From assembly GCA_963976395.1 (NCBI GenBank), contig CAXBLG010000080.1, positions 1-15,160 on the forward strand: 15,160 nucleotides of DNA, read 5' to 3'. Positions 1 to 5,733 of the stretch are shown in pieces. A program made the position numbers and the translations under genes. Position 1 is the stretch's first letter; every line of letters begins with the position of its first letter. Below the pieces are notes generated by a model, which was not told where the DNA came from, ran no database searches, and saw only the letters and a program-made list of their open reading frames with translations. The DNA is from UBA11612 sp963976395. Lineage in GTDB: Bacteria; Pseudomonadota; Alphaproteobacteria; Rhodospirillales; Rhodospirillaceae.

Positions 1-53
1 AAACACCATGTTGAACTAACATTCACACCGGACCACCCAATGGGGGCCGGTCA
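1..53. mobile_element. Insertion-sequence end (left copy, truncated by window edge)
   Basis: These 53 bases are the exact reverse complement of 15107-15159; identity stops abruptly after CA at 52-53 (TG at 15107-15108 on the other side). Such a sharp boundary ending in TG...CA with a GC-rich tip (TGACCGGCCCCC read inward to the element) fits the terminus of an IS, possibly IS3-like, but the family is not proven because no transposase is present. The bases 28-50 can fold into a bulged hairpin (CCGG...CCGG), a feature some IS ends use to block read-in transcription. The rest of the element lies outside the window. Confidence 0.72.
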
Positions 54-173
54 GGTTGGCAAATGTATGTTCAAGGGTGTCAAGCGCCGCCCGTAGCGAT
101 TTTCATTATCCTCGCGGTAATCCCAACTATTTACGCGACGCTTATGTACCTGGCGCTCAAGAGCCAACCATAA
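54..173 (+). pseudogene. 3' remnant of a membrane-protein gene cut by the IS end
   Basis: One frame is open from the IS boundary at 54 to a TAA at 171-173. It encodes about 39 residues with a clear hydrophobic helix (VAIFIILAVIPTIYATLMY) followed by a short polar tail ending KSQP. The hydrophobic helix beginning so close to the IS junction suggests the C-terminus of a larger membrane protein whose 5' part lies beyond the IS. Alternatively, translation could start at ATG 63 to give an intact 36-residue one-helix protein, but no ribosome binding site is obvious. The parent family cannot be named from this fragment. Confidence 0.4.
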
Positions 174-242
174 TTCAAGCCTAAGCGGCTGTAGATTAAT
201 AGCGGAGTAGCACGAGGGGATTGCAGTTTACCTATGAAGTGC

Positions 243-269
243 CCCACATATTCACTGCGAATATGAGGG
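243..269 (-). terminator. Hairpin downstream of fixK
   Basis: The inverted repeat CATATTC (247-253) / GAATATG (259-265) has a 5-base loop and extends by three G-C pairs (243-245 with 267-269) across one A-A mismatch. It begins 19 bases past the fixK stop codon. There is no clear T-run on the minus strand, so it may act as a weak terminator or as an RNA 3' end stabiliser rather than a strong intrinsic terminator. Confidence 0.4.
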
Positions 270-287
270 CTCTTGACGCCATCTGAA

Positions 288-1001
288 TTAATCTTCCCCT
301 CTGGCTTCTTCAAGCAAGTCGCGATTGAGAAATACAATCCGACTAACGTTCTCTAAGGAGATTACGCCTTTCCTTTTCAGCTGGCCTATAGCGCGACTTA
401 CGGTTTCCAGGGCCATTCCGAGATAATCTGCAATGTCAGTGCGAGTCATAGGTAAATTTACAAAATCATCGGCATCAGATCCCGAGCGCTCTGCCATGCT
501 CAGCAAAAACCAAGCAATACGCTGTTGCGCTGACTTATGGCACATCAGTACCATCCGTTCATAAGCTCCCTGAAGGTCATGAGACGCTAATTCGCGTATC
601 TTCTGTGCTACGTCCGACTCTGCCTCAATTAATGCATCCACGGTTTTGCGCGAATAGCGAATGAGCGTCGCGTTAGATACCGCCTCCGCCGAAAAATAAT
701 AGTCACCTTGTGAATCAAACCCTAGAAGCTCACCTGGCATCAAGAATTCGCATACTTGACGGCTACCGCCGGATAGAAGTTTGACCGTCCGAACGCAACC
801 GGATACCAGTTTGTAACAATACTCTGCGGGCTCTCCTTCCGAGTGAATTATTTGTCCGCGCTTTACTGTGTGCCGAGTTCCGCGTGAATCTAAAATTGCG
901 AGCGGATTGCGCATCGTCGCCAATTCGGAACCAAATCTAGCCCTCCACTTTGTGTGAAGTGCCCGGTGCGGCGCTTTGAATTCAATGTGAGATTGCAGCA
1001 T
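288..1001 (-). CDS. fixK: FixK-type Crp/Fnr transcription regulator
   Basis: This 237-residue protein has the Crp/Fnr layout: a cyclic-nucleotide-binding-like beta barrel (about 40-125), a dimerisation helix (about 128-155) and a C-terminal winged helix. The recognition helix carries E199, S202 and R203 (ALETVSRAIGQLKRKGVI), the E..SR pattern that reads TTGA half-sites. The N-terminal cysteine cluster that holds the Fe-S centre of FNR is absent, so it should not sense oxygen itself. This fits FixK, whose level is set by FixJ. AGGAGG at 1007-1012 lies 5 bases before the ATG at 1001 and decides the start. It is divergent from fixL. Likely targets are the TTGA-N6-TCAA boxes at 4339, 5530 and 13182. 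The assignment to FixK rather than another Fnr subfamily rests on the fixLJ neighbours. Confidence 0.9.
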   Translation of the reverse strand: MLQSHIEFKAPHRALHTKWRARFGSELATMRNPLAILDSRGTRHTVKRGQIIHSEGEPAEYCYKLVSGCVRTVKLLSGGSRQVCEFLMPGELLGFDSQGDYYFSAEAVSNATLIRYSRKTVDALIEAESDVAQKIRELASHDLQGAYERMVLMCHKSAQQRIAWFLLSMAERSGSDADDFVNLPMTRTDIADYLGMALETVSRAIGQLKRKGVISLENVSRIVFLNRDLLEEARGED

Positions 1002-1082
1002 TTAAACCTCCTAGTTCCCTATACGTCCTAGAAGTAGACGGCTCAGGGACTTTCCGACATTGTGGGAAGTGCGTACGCTATT

Positions 1083-1100
1083 TTACGTATGCGAGGTTTT
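1083..1100. promoter_or_regulatory. Candidate FixJ-type site upstream of fixK
   Basis: TTACGTAT followed by GCGAGGTTTT lies about 90 bp upstream of the fixK ATG. A near copy, TTACGTAT followed by ATCGTGGTTTT, lies at 3012-3030 before the single-domain receiver gene. FixJ sites in rhizobial fixK promoters are known to contain a TACGTA-like core. The assignment is by resemblance only. Confidence 0.3.
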
Positions 1101-1135
1101 AGGCGCTAAACTGCGGGCTGACAGGTCGTAAGACA

Positions 1136-1151
1136 TAAGGGAATATACGTA
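1136..1151. promoter_or_regulatory. Candidate FixJ-type site between fixK and fixL
   Basis: The minus strand reads TACGTATATTCCCTTA, which resembles from memory the rhizobial FixJ-site pattern TACGTA-(A/T-rich)-CCCTTA. It is centred about 68 bp upstream of the fixL GTG and 142 bp upstream of the fixK ATG. It could serve autoregulation of fixLJ or activation of fixK. Sequence resemblance is the only evidence. Confidence 0.35.
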
Positions 1152-1211
1152 CTAATGCGAAAAGGGGCGTTGCTGGACAAATAGAATCAGCGACGCAAAG
1201 GAGACGTGATC

Positions 1212-2366
1212 GTGGAATCTCGGCTTAGTATAAATGTTGAGCAGGTCCAATTTGATACACTTATGGATACCGCGGTCGATGGCATTATTGTTATTGGTGC
1301 GTCAGGTGATGTGAAAGCATATAACCGAGCTTGTGAGCGCCTTTTTGGATACTCCCCTTCCGAGGTGATCGGCCGAAACGTGAACATGCTGATGCCGTCG
1401 CCGTACCGAGAAAATCACGATACATATATTGCCAACTTTCACGCCACCGGCAAAAAAAAGATAATTGGTATCGGTCGAGAAGTGTTTGGACGCCACAAAG
1501 ATGGATCCACATTTCCGATGTACTTATCTGTAGGCGAGGGGCACCTTAAAGGCGCGAGTCTATTCGTCGGCATAATTCATGACTTAACCGACCGAGAACG
1601 TGCTGAAAGCCGACTTAGGGAATTGCAGTCGGAGCTTAGGCACGTCTCGCGGTTAAGCGACATGGGAGAGTTGGCTTCGGCACTAGCTCATGAATTGAAT
1701 CAACCGCTTACTGCGGTGACCAATTACGTCAAAGCTGCAATGCGCACTCTTGGACAGATAGACGGCCAGTATGGGCCTGTCGTGCAGGCCAAAGAACTAA
1801 TGGGCAAGGCTGCTGATCAAACGCTTAGGGCAGGACATATAGTTCGCCGTTTACGAGATTTCATTTCGAAAGGTGAGACTCCACGCAAGATAGAAGACCT
1901 AAATACTGTGGTAGAAGAGGCCTTGGCGCTCGCGCTCGTTGGTGTTGCGGATACTGGCATTACAGTGCGAAAGAATTTGCAATCAGATTTGCCGCCACTA
2001 TTGATCGACAAGATTCAAATTCAGCAGGTAGTCCTAAATCTTGTCCGCAACAGTGTTGAAGCATTAAGGGACGTGTCAGAACGTGCATTGTTTGTCTCTA
2101 CCGGCTTTGACAAGGAGGGATATGTTGCGACTGTTGAAGTCTCCGATACCGGGACGGGGCTAGCGCCTGAGGTCGTAAGTCAACTTTTCCAACCGTTTGT
2201 CACGACCAAGAAAGACGGTATGGGCATTGGTTTGTCAATTTGTCGCTCTATCATAGAATCTCATGGGGGACGGCTTTGGGCGGAGCCTAGGGTCGGTGGC
2301 GGAGTGAGCTTTCATTTCCGCCTTCCCACGCGTGGCACGGACGACGAGGAACGGTATGACGTCTGA
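1212..2366 (+). CDS. fixL: FixL-like haem-PAS oxygen-sensor histidine kinase
   Basis: This soluble kinase of 384 residues phosphorylates FixJ when oxygen is low. A single PAS domain (about 12-125) contains the FixL signature: His69 in the RENHDTYI stretch aligns with the proximal haem ligand of Bradyrhizobium FixL, and Arg89 (IIGIGREV) aligns with its distal regulatory arginine at the same 20-residue spacing. The kinase core follows: H-box AHELNQP with phosphoacceptor His160, N-box Asn280 (RNSVEAL), DTGTG at 312-316 and GMGIG at 336-340. No membrane segment is seen, unlike the Sinorhizobium protein, and there is one PAS instead of the two in Bradyrhizobium, so this is a short form. AAGGAG at 1198-1203 sits 8 bases before GTG 1212; the upstream in-frame GTG at 1206 is too close to it. 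The last 11 bases overlap fixJ, so the two are probably translated together. Confidence 0.92.
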   Translation: MESRLSINVEQVQFDTLMDTAVDGIIVIGASGDVKAYNRACERLFGYSPSEVIGRNVNMLMPSPYRENHDTYIANFHATGKKKIIGIGREVFGRHKDGSTFPMYLSVGEGHLKGASLFVGIIHDLTDRERAESRLRELQSELRHVSRLSDMGELASALAHELNQPLTAVTNYVKAAMRTLGQIDGQYGPVVQAKELMGKAADQTLRAGHIVRRLRDFISKGETPRKIEDLNTVVEEALALALVGVADTGITVRKNLQSDLPPLLIDKIQIQQVVLNLVRNSVEALRDVSERALFVSTGFDKEGYVATVEVSDTGTGLAPEVVSQLFQPFVTTKKDGMGIGLSICRSIIESHGGRLWAEPRVGGGVSFHFRLPTRGTDDEERYDV

Positions 2367-2976
2367 TTTAAAGGTGCTTGTGGTTGATGATGACGATATT
2401 GTTAGAGACTCGTTGCGAGCATTATTGGAATCAGCGGGCTTTGAGGTAGCTGAATATGCTTCAGCGACGGCGCTTCTTGCAGATATAAGTCCAGGTGTTG
2501 CGGGGTGTGTTGTGACCGACATCCGAATGCCGGGGATGGATGGCCTTGAGTTGCAGGAAGAACTCACTCGAAGTCGAATACAATTGCCGGTCATCGTTAT
2601 TACCGGACATGGAGATGTCCCTCTCGCAGTTCGTGCCATGAAGGCCGGCGCTCTGGACTTTATTGAGAAGCCGTTTGATGACGAAGTGCTTCTCGAGAGT
2701 GTTCGCCGTGGTATGGCAGTTGGGGAGGAATCTTACGCACATTCTGCTTATGCGGCAAATTCCGCTGCAAATCTTGCCACATTAACGGCGCGTGAGCGTG
2801 AAACTATGGATTTATTGGTTTCGGGTGACGCCAATAAAGTGATCGCTCATAAACTTAAGATATCGCCCCGAACTGTCGAAGTTCATCGAGGGCGGGTGAT
2901 GGAAAAAATGGGGGCTCGTAATTTGTCTGATCTTGTTCGATCAGCCTTAGCGGCGGGAGTAAATATCGACCCTTAG
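2356..2976 (+). CDS. fixJ: FixJ-type two-component response regulator
   Basis: This 206-residue protein has an N-terminal receiver domain (acidic pocket VVDDDD near residue 11, phosphoacceptor Asp55 in VTDIRMPGMDG, Thr83 in VIVITGHGD, Lys105 in FIEKPF) and a C-terminal LuxR-type helix-turn-helix (about 142-200, with SPRTVEVHRGRVMEKM). This is the exact plan and length of FixJ, which activates fixK and nifA-type promoters after phosphorylation by FixL. ATG 2356 is chosen because GAGGAA lies just upstream, although an in-frame GTG exists at 2332 within fixL. The 11-base overlap with fixL supports a fixLJ operon. The identification is firm. Confidence 0.92.
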   Translation: MTSDLKVLVVDDDDIVRDSLRALLESAGFEVAEYASATALLADISPGVAGCVVTDIRMPGMDGLELQEELTRSRIQLPVIVITGHGDVPLAVRAMKAGALDFIEKPFDDEVLLESVRRGMAVGEESYAHSAYAANSAANLATLTARERETMDLLVSGDANKVIAHKLKISPRTVEVHRGRVMEKMGARNLSDLVRSALAAGVNIDP

Positions 2977-3011
2977 GAATGTTTGCACAAATTGAAAAGG
3001 CGTCAGGATTA

Positions 3012-3030
3012 TTACGTATATCGTGGTTTT
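3012..3030. promoter_or_regulatory. Candidate FixJ-type site upstream of the receiver gene
   Basis: TTACGTATATCGTGGTTTT in the 106-bp gap after fixJ is centred about 62 bp before the next start codon. It shares TACGTATAT with the minus-strand site at 1139-1151 and the TTACGTAT...CG.GGTTTT pattern with 1083-1100. It suggests that the downstream gene has its own FixJ-controlled promoter rather than only read-through from fixLJ. Confidence 0.3.
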
Positions 3031-3082
3031 TCGTGTGCCGGTAAATTCCTACACAAGCTAACGAGTTCGGTGTGGGGCTGAT

Positions 3083-3469
3083 GTGCAAACTCAACAGGGC
3101 GCAATTATTTACGTCGTAGATGATGACTCTGCTGTGCGCGATTCTATGCGGGCTTTGTTAGAGTCATACGGCATGGTCGTGAAAGACTATGCATCAGCAC
3201 ATCTATTTTTGCTCGACGTTCCGAAGTACGAACGTGGCTGTCTAGTGTTGGATAACCACATGCCGGGAATGACTGGGATCGAGCTACTTCAATTGCTCCG
3301 CGATCGTAACGATCCGTTGCCAGTAGTAATAATTACCGGCAGCGGTGATCCTTTTCTTAGGGAACGCGCTGAAAGAGCCGGGGCTATAGCCGTCTTGGAA
3401 AAACCTATAGACGATGAGAAGTTAATTCCTCTCGTTCGAAACGTGCTTCAGACATCCTGGTCTTTATGA
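3083..3469 (+). CDS. Single-domain receiver protein, possible FixT-like modulator
   Basis: This 128-residue protein consists of a receiver domain only: acidic triad VVDDDS near residue 11, phosphoacceptor Asp57 (VLDNHMPGMTG), Thr85 (VIITGSGD) and Lys107 (LEKPIDDEKL). It is clearly a paralogue of the FixJ receiver in the gene before it (shared RALLES and DYASA/EYASA stretches) but has no DNA-binding domain. Stand-alone receivers next to fixLJ include FixT, which inhibits FixL, and phosphate-sink proteins. Here Asp57 is kept and only one cysteine is present, so the Fe-S type seen in Caulobacter FixT is unlikely. The start is GTG 3083 after a weak G-rich stretch (TGTGGGG); no better start is in frame. 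Function beyond receiver is inference. Confidence 0.85.
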   Translation: MQTQQGAIIYVVDDDSAVRDSMRALLESYGMVVKDYASAHLFLLDVPKYERGCLVLDNHMPGMTGIELLQLLRDRNDPLPVVIITGSGDPFLRERAERAGAIAVLEKPIDDEKLIPLVRNVLQTSWSL

Positions 3470-3472
3470 AGA

Positions 3473-3509
3473 ACGCCAAGTCTACAAGCTTCGTTTGAAG
3501 TAATGGCGT
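3473..3509 (+). terminator. Nested hairpin after the receiver gene
   Basis: ACGCCA (3473-3478) pairs with TGGCGT (3504-3509), and inside it CTTC (3489-3492) pairs with GAAG (3497-3500) around a GTTT loop. It starts 4 bases after the stop codon, in the convergent gap of 115 bp before the CBS-BON gene. There is no T-run, so it is a weak terminator candidate. Confidence 0.3.
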
Positions 3510-3584
3510 CAAACCTGATTGATAGAAAATCTGTATATGCAGCATCCTGAGACACTGATTATTGGTGGCAGGGAGTCTTATCCG

Positions 3585-4283
3585 CTACATTACCGGCGTG
3601 AGCGCGATGGGGTCCACATAGGTAAGTTTGTCTGAAACTGCTTTTACCCCATTTGTTCGTTCTGCCATAACGACTAAAGCTTTACGCTCGCTTTCAGATA
3701 TTACGGTGCCGTACAACTCTACTGCTCCATTCCGAACGACGACTGAGAGTCGATCGCCTCGTAGCCAGTTTTCCTTTTCAAAGGCGTCCAGTATGGCTGC
3801 GCGAATGTCACCGTCTTTAGCAGCGCTGGGCTTCGCCGCACGGGCCTTATATACAAATGCGGCCAAAACGTCAGCGCGGCTAAGGATGCCGATCAACTTC
3901 CCATCTTTAGTTACAGGCAAACGCTTGATCCTGCGTTTTTCCATGAGATCAACGGCCGTATCAAGTGACTCGTCGCTATTGATGGCCACGACATCTGAGG
4001 TCATGACATCCTTTACTTTTAGCGCATGTGATTTGATGTACTCATCAGCTAGTCCAGCAGAGCCAATAAAGATTTGGAGCCACCTGGGACGGTGATGCTC
4101 CGTGCCAGATTCGGCGCGACGCAACAAATCACCTTCAGTCACAACGCCAACGATCTTGTTACTTCCATCCACTACGGGCATTCCGCTAACGTGGCTGCGT
4201 ATCATCTGGCTCGCGACATCGGCGACGTTCATGTCGGGACCGGCTGTGACCACATCGACGCGCATAAATTCTGAAACCTTCAT
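3585..4283 (-). CDS. CBS-pair and BON-domain protein
   Basis: The 232-residue protein has two CBS motifs (about 7-55 and 92-143; typical VSGMPVVD...IVGVVTEGDLL and IKRLPVTKDGKLIGILSRADVL) and a C-terminal BON domain (about 158-222, LSVVVRNGAVELYGTV...). CBS pairs usually bind adenine nucleotides and act as energy sensors; BON domains often bind phospholipid or proteins. No signal peptide or membrane segment is present, so it is probably cytoplasmic. AAAGGAGA just before ATG 4283 fixes the start; the frame stays open upstream to 4352 but there would run through the promoter box. A FixK-type box is centred 62 bp upstream. Similar CBS-BON proteins are common in stress regulons of rhizobia, so induction by low oxygen is likely. 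Its exact role is unknown. Confidence 0.88.
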   Translation of the reverse strand: MKVSEFMRVDVVTAGPDMNVADVASQMIRSHVSGMPVVDGSNKIVGVVTEGDLLRRAESGTEHHRPRWLQIFIGSAGLADEYIKSHALKVKDVMTSDVVAINSDESLDTAVDLMEKRRIKRLPVTKDGKLIGILSRADVLAAFVYKARAAKPSAAKDGDIRAAILDAFEKENWLRGDRLSVVVRNGAVELYGTVISESERKALVVMAERTNGVKAVSDKLTYVDPIALTPVM

Positions 4284-4303
4284 GATATTCTCCTTTGTCG
4301 TGG

Positions 4304-4349
4304 ATTGATAAAGGTAGCAATGCAAACATGTGTGCGCATTGATAAAGGT
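4304..4349. repeat. 12-bp direct repeat in the CBS-BON upstream region
   Basis: ATTGATAAAGGT occurs at 4304-4315 and again at 4338-4349, 34 bp apart. The right copy is part of the full FixK-type palindrome; the left copy has only the TTGAT half-site, close to the predicted CBS-BON transcription start. Confidence 0.6.
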
Positions 4350-4352
4350 CAA
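4339..4352. promoter_or_regulatory. FNR/FixK-type box, divergent promoter
   Basis: TTGATAAAGGTCAA matches TTGAT-N4-ATCAA at nine of ten positions and TTGA-N6-TCAA fully. It is centred 62 bp upstream of the CBS-BON start and 84 bp upstream of the start at 4429. With activation centred at -41.5, transcription would start near 4304 to the left or 4387 to the right, so it may serve both directions. Confidence 0.7.
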
Positions 4353-4355
4353 GGC

Positions 4356-4383
4356 GGCAACATAAGTCGATATTTATGTTGCC
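4356..4383. promoter_or_regulatory. Perfect 10-bp inverted repeat, possible operator
   Basis: GGCAACATAA (4356-4365) and TTATGTTGCC (4374-4383) are perfect inverted repeats separated by 8 bases. They begin 4 bases after the FixK-type box and overlap the place where the -10 region of the rightward promoter would be. This could be an operator for a second regulator or a hairpin at the start of the transcript. Confidence 0.5.
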
Positions 4384-4428
4384 TATATGCCTCGATCTTA
4401 TTGAGGAAAATGTCTGGGAGACAAGTGT

Positions 4429-4800
4429 ATGACTATGAAAACAATTCGATTGGAATTGGCGCGGACCAAGGAAAATCCAATGGGTGACAGCAATCATGCT
4501 TATGAGTTTAGAGCCCCTCTGGATGCCTCGGGGCATCTAGATAAGGATCAATGGCCGAATCAGAAAGCTCTATGTACTGTGCGTCGCATTGAAGACGGCG
4601 TTGACGTCGAGCGCGGTTTGCTGATTCATACACGCGGCGGAAAATGGATGTTCTCGTATGCCCCTGGTGAAGACGATGATGAAGCAATCTTTCGGTTTTC
4701 AAGTCACGCATTTACGCCAGGTGAATATGTTTCAGTAACTGAGCACGATGGAGAGCAGCGTACATTTAAGGTTGTATCAGTCGTCGACTGGCATCTGTAA
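4429..4800 (+). CDS. Conserved small protein of unknown function
   Basis: This 123-residue acidic, soluble protein has no signal peptide, membrane segment, metal motif or known catalytic motif. It opens MTMKTIRLELARTKENP, has a charged middle with CTVRRIEDGVDVERGLL, a run of acids (GEDDDEA) and a C-terminal RFSSHAFTPGEYVSV...TFKVVSV section that looks like a small beta barrel. I recall similar proteins of this shape in rhizobia and related Alphaproteobacteria near microaerobic genes, but cannot name a domain. GGGAG at 4416-4420 lies 8 bases before ATG 4429; ATG 4435 is a less well spaced alternative. The stop codon overlaps the next start by one base (TAATG), so it is translationally coupled to the cytochrome c gene. 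It probably lies downstream of the FixK-type box at 4339. Confidence 0.8.
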   Translation: MTMKTIRLELARTKENPMGDSNHAYEFRAPLDASGHLDKDQWPNQKALCTVRRIEDGVDVERGLLIHTRGGKWMFSYAPGEDDDEAIFRFSSHAFTPGEYVSVTEHDGEQRTFKVVSVVDWHL

Positions 4801-5129
4801 TGAATATTAGTGCAGGGGTTTTTTGTCTCCTTACGACCACATCGCTATTAGCCATGTTCTCATCCGTGTTTGCCGGTGATGAAGTGCGTGGCCAACGACT
4901 TGCTGAGAAATATTGTCTGCAGTGCCATGCTGCATCAGGTGCAGAACTTAGCCCCAACCCCAATGCCCCAGCACTGGCGAGCTTTAAGAAGAAGTGGCCG
5001 CTGATATATTTGGAAGAGGCGCTCGCAGAAGGTATTGTCACCGGTCACGACAATGACATGCCAATGTTTACATTTTCTGGGGACGAGATCGATGATTTGA
5101 TTTCGTATCTGAACAGTTTGGTGCGTTGA
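4800..5129 (+). CDS. Small periplasmic cytochrome c (class I)
   Basis: The 109-residue precursor has a signal peptide (hydrophobic stretch about 7-22, likely cleavage after VFA at 25) and one haem site, C39-L-Q-C42-H43. Met87 or Met89 (DNDMPMF) is the likely sixth haem ligand, and the final helix DEIDDLISYLNSLVR closes a class I fold. It should be an electron carrier in the periplasm. It begins one base inside the stop of the preceding gene, so the two form an operon and are coupled. It is convergent with another small cytochrome c 14 bp downstream. The redox partner is unknown; no oxidase or reductase gene is in the window. Confidence 0.88.
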   Translation: MNISAGVFCLLTTTSLLAMFSSVFAGDEVRGQRLAEKYCLQCHAASGAELSPNPNAPALASFKKKWPLIYLEEALAEGIVTGHDNDMPMFTFSGDEIDDLISYLNSLVR

Positions 5130-5143
5130 ATGGGTGTCCTAAA

Positions 5144-5464
5144 TTAGTGCCTTAGGCTGAGTATGTAACTGATGATGTTATCGGTTTGGATACGAGAAAG
5201 AATAAAATCTGGCATTTGAGCATGCGGCGTTTGCAAAAATACGCGAAGTCCCATTTCTGTGACCGTTGGGTTTGCGGCGATTGATGCGAATGTAGGTACA
5301 GCGTCTGTGGAAGGAGCGCTCTGACTCGAAGAAACCACGTGGCACTCTGAACAGACTTCCATGGCATATATTCGCCCGTCTTGGACACTTCCTGGGAGGG
5401 GCTGCGCATAACCCGAACTGTAAAAAGCTATACTAAACAAGATTACGGCCCAAAAAATACGCAT
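5144..5464 (-). CDS. Small periplasmic cytochrome c (class I)
   Basis: The 106-residue precursor has a signal peptide (about 1-20, likely cleavage after GYA), one haem motif C38-S-E-C41-H42 and a probable axial Met84 (QMPDFILS), with a C-terminal helix DNIISYILSLRH. Sequence outside these motifs differs from the cytochrome at 4800, so they are not a recent duplicate. GGAGGA lies about 7 bases before ATG 5464. A perfect FNR/FixK palindrome is centred 72 bp upstream, making this a strong candidate for FixK-activated expression under low oxygen. It probably shuttles electrons in the periplasm, for example to a high-affinity oxidase or a nitrogen-oxide reductase, but no partner is seen here. Confidence 0.88.
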   Translation of the reverse strand: MRIFWAVILFSIAFYSSGYAQPLPGSVQDGRIYAMEVCSECHVVSSSQSAPSTDAVPTFASIAANPTVTEMGLRVFLQTPHAQMPDFILSRIQTDNIISYILSLRH

Positions 5465-5529
5465 AACAATCCTCCATTTGTGAGAATAGGCATTGTTTTA
5501 TATTTCATAGGTGAAGACCGATCATTGCA

Positions 5530-5543
5530 TTGATACAGATCAA
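5530..5543. promoter_or_regulatory. Perfect FNR/FixK box
   Basis: TTGATACAGATCAA matches the anaerobox TTGAT-N4-ATCAA at all ten positions. It is centred 72 bp from the leftward cytochrome c start. If placed at -41.5, transcription would start near 5495 with an A/T-rich -10 around 5499-5506. It is about 197 bp from the rightward phosphate transporter start, so effect on that gene is less likely. Confidence 0.8.
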
Positions 5544-5622
5544 ATAATGACCACTGATATTTTACTCATCATAGTCTGTTTCTAGGATCTTCTGCAAAAA
5601 GTTGTCACGAAGTCTTCAAGTG

Positions 5623-5640
5623 CCATACTCGTAGGTATGG
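5623..5640. promoter_or_regulatory. Inverted repeat upstream of the phosphate transporter
   Basis: CCATAC (5623-5628) and GTATGG (5635-5640) are a perfect 6-bp inverted repeat with a 6-base spacer, 94 bases before the transporter start. It could be an operator or a leader hairpin. Nothing else coding is supported in the 269-bp gap 5465-5733. Confidence 0.25.
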
Positions 5641-5733
5641 GGGTTTGTCTCTCTATGAGTATTTTACGTTTATCTTCCTGTGTGATGCGAGAAAACTGGA
5701 ACATCAGAGGTCTGCGAGAAAGCGCACTCATTT

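Noticed and set aside
2235..2639. Minus-strand frame opposite fixL/fixJ
   Set aside because: Complement of strongly conserved FixL and FixJ motifs; no independent evidence.
3516..3532. TTGATAGAAAATC near 3519 as a FixK box
   Set aside because: Only the first half-site matches and it lies in a convergent gap with no promoter expected.
3628..4095. Plus-strand open frame opposite the CBS-BON gene
   Set aside because: Shadow of the CBS-BON frame; Ser/Thr-rich with no domain, no ribosome site.
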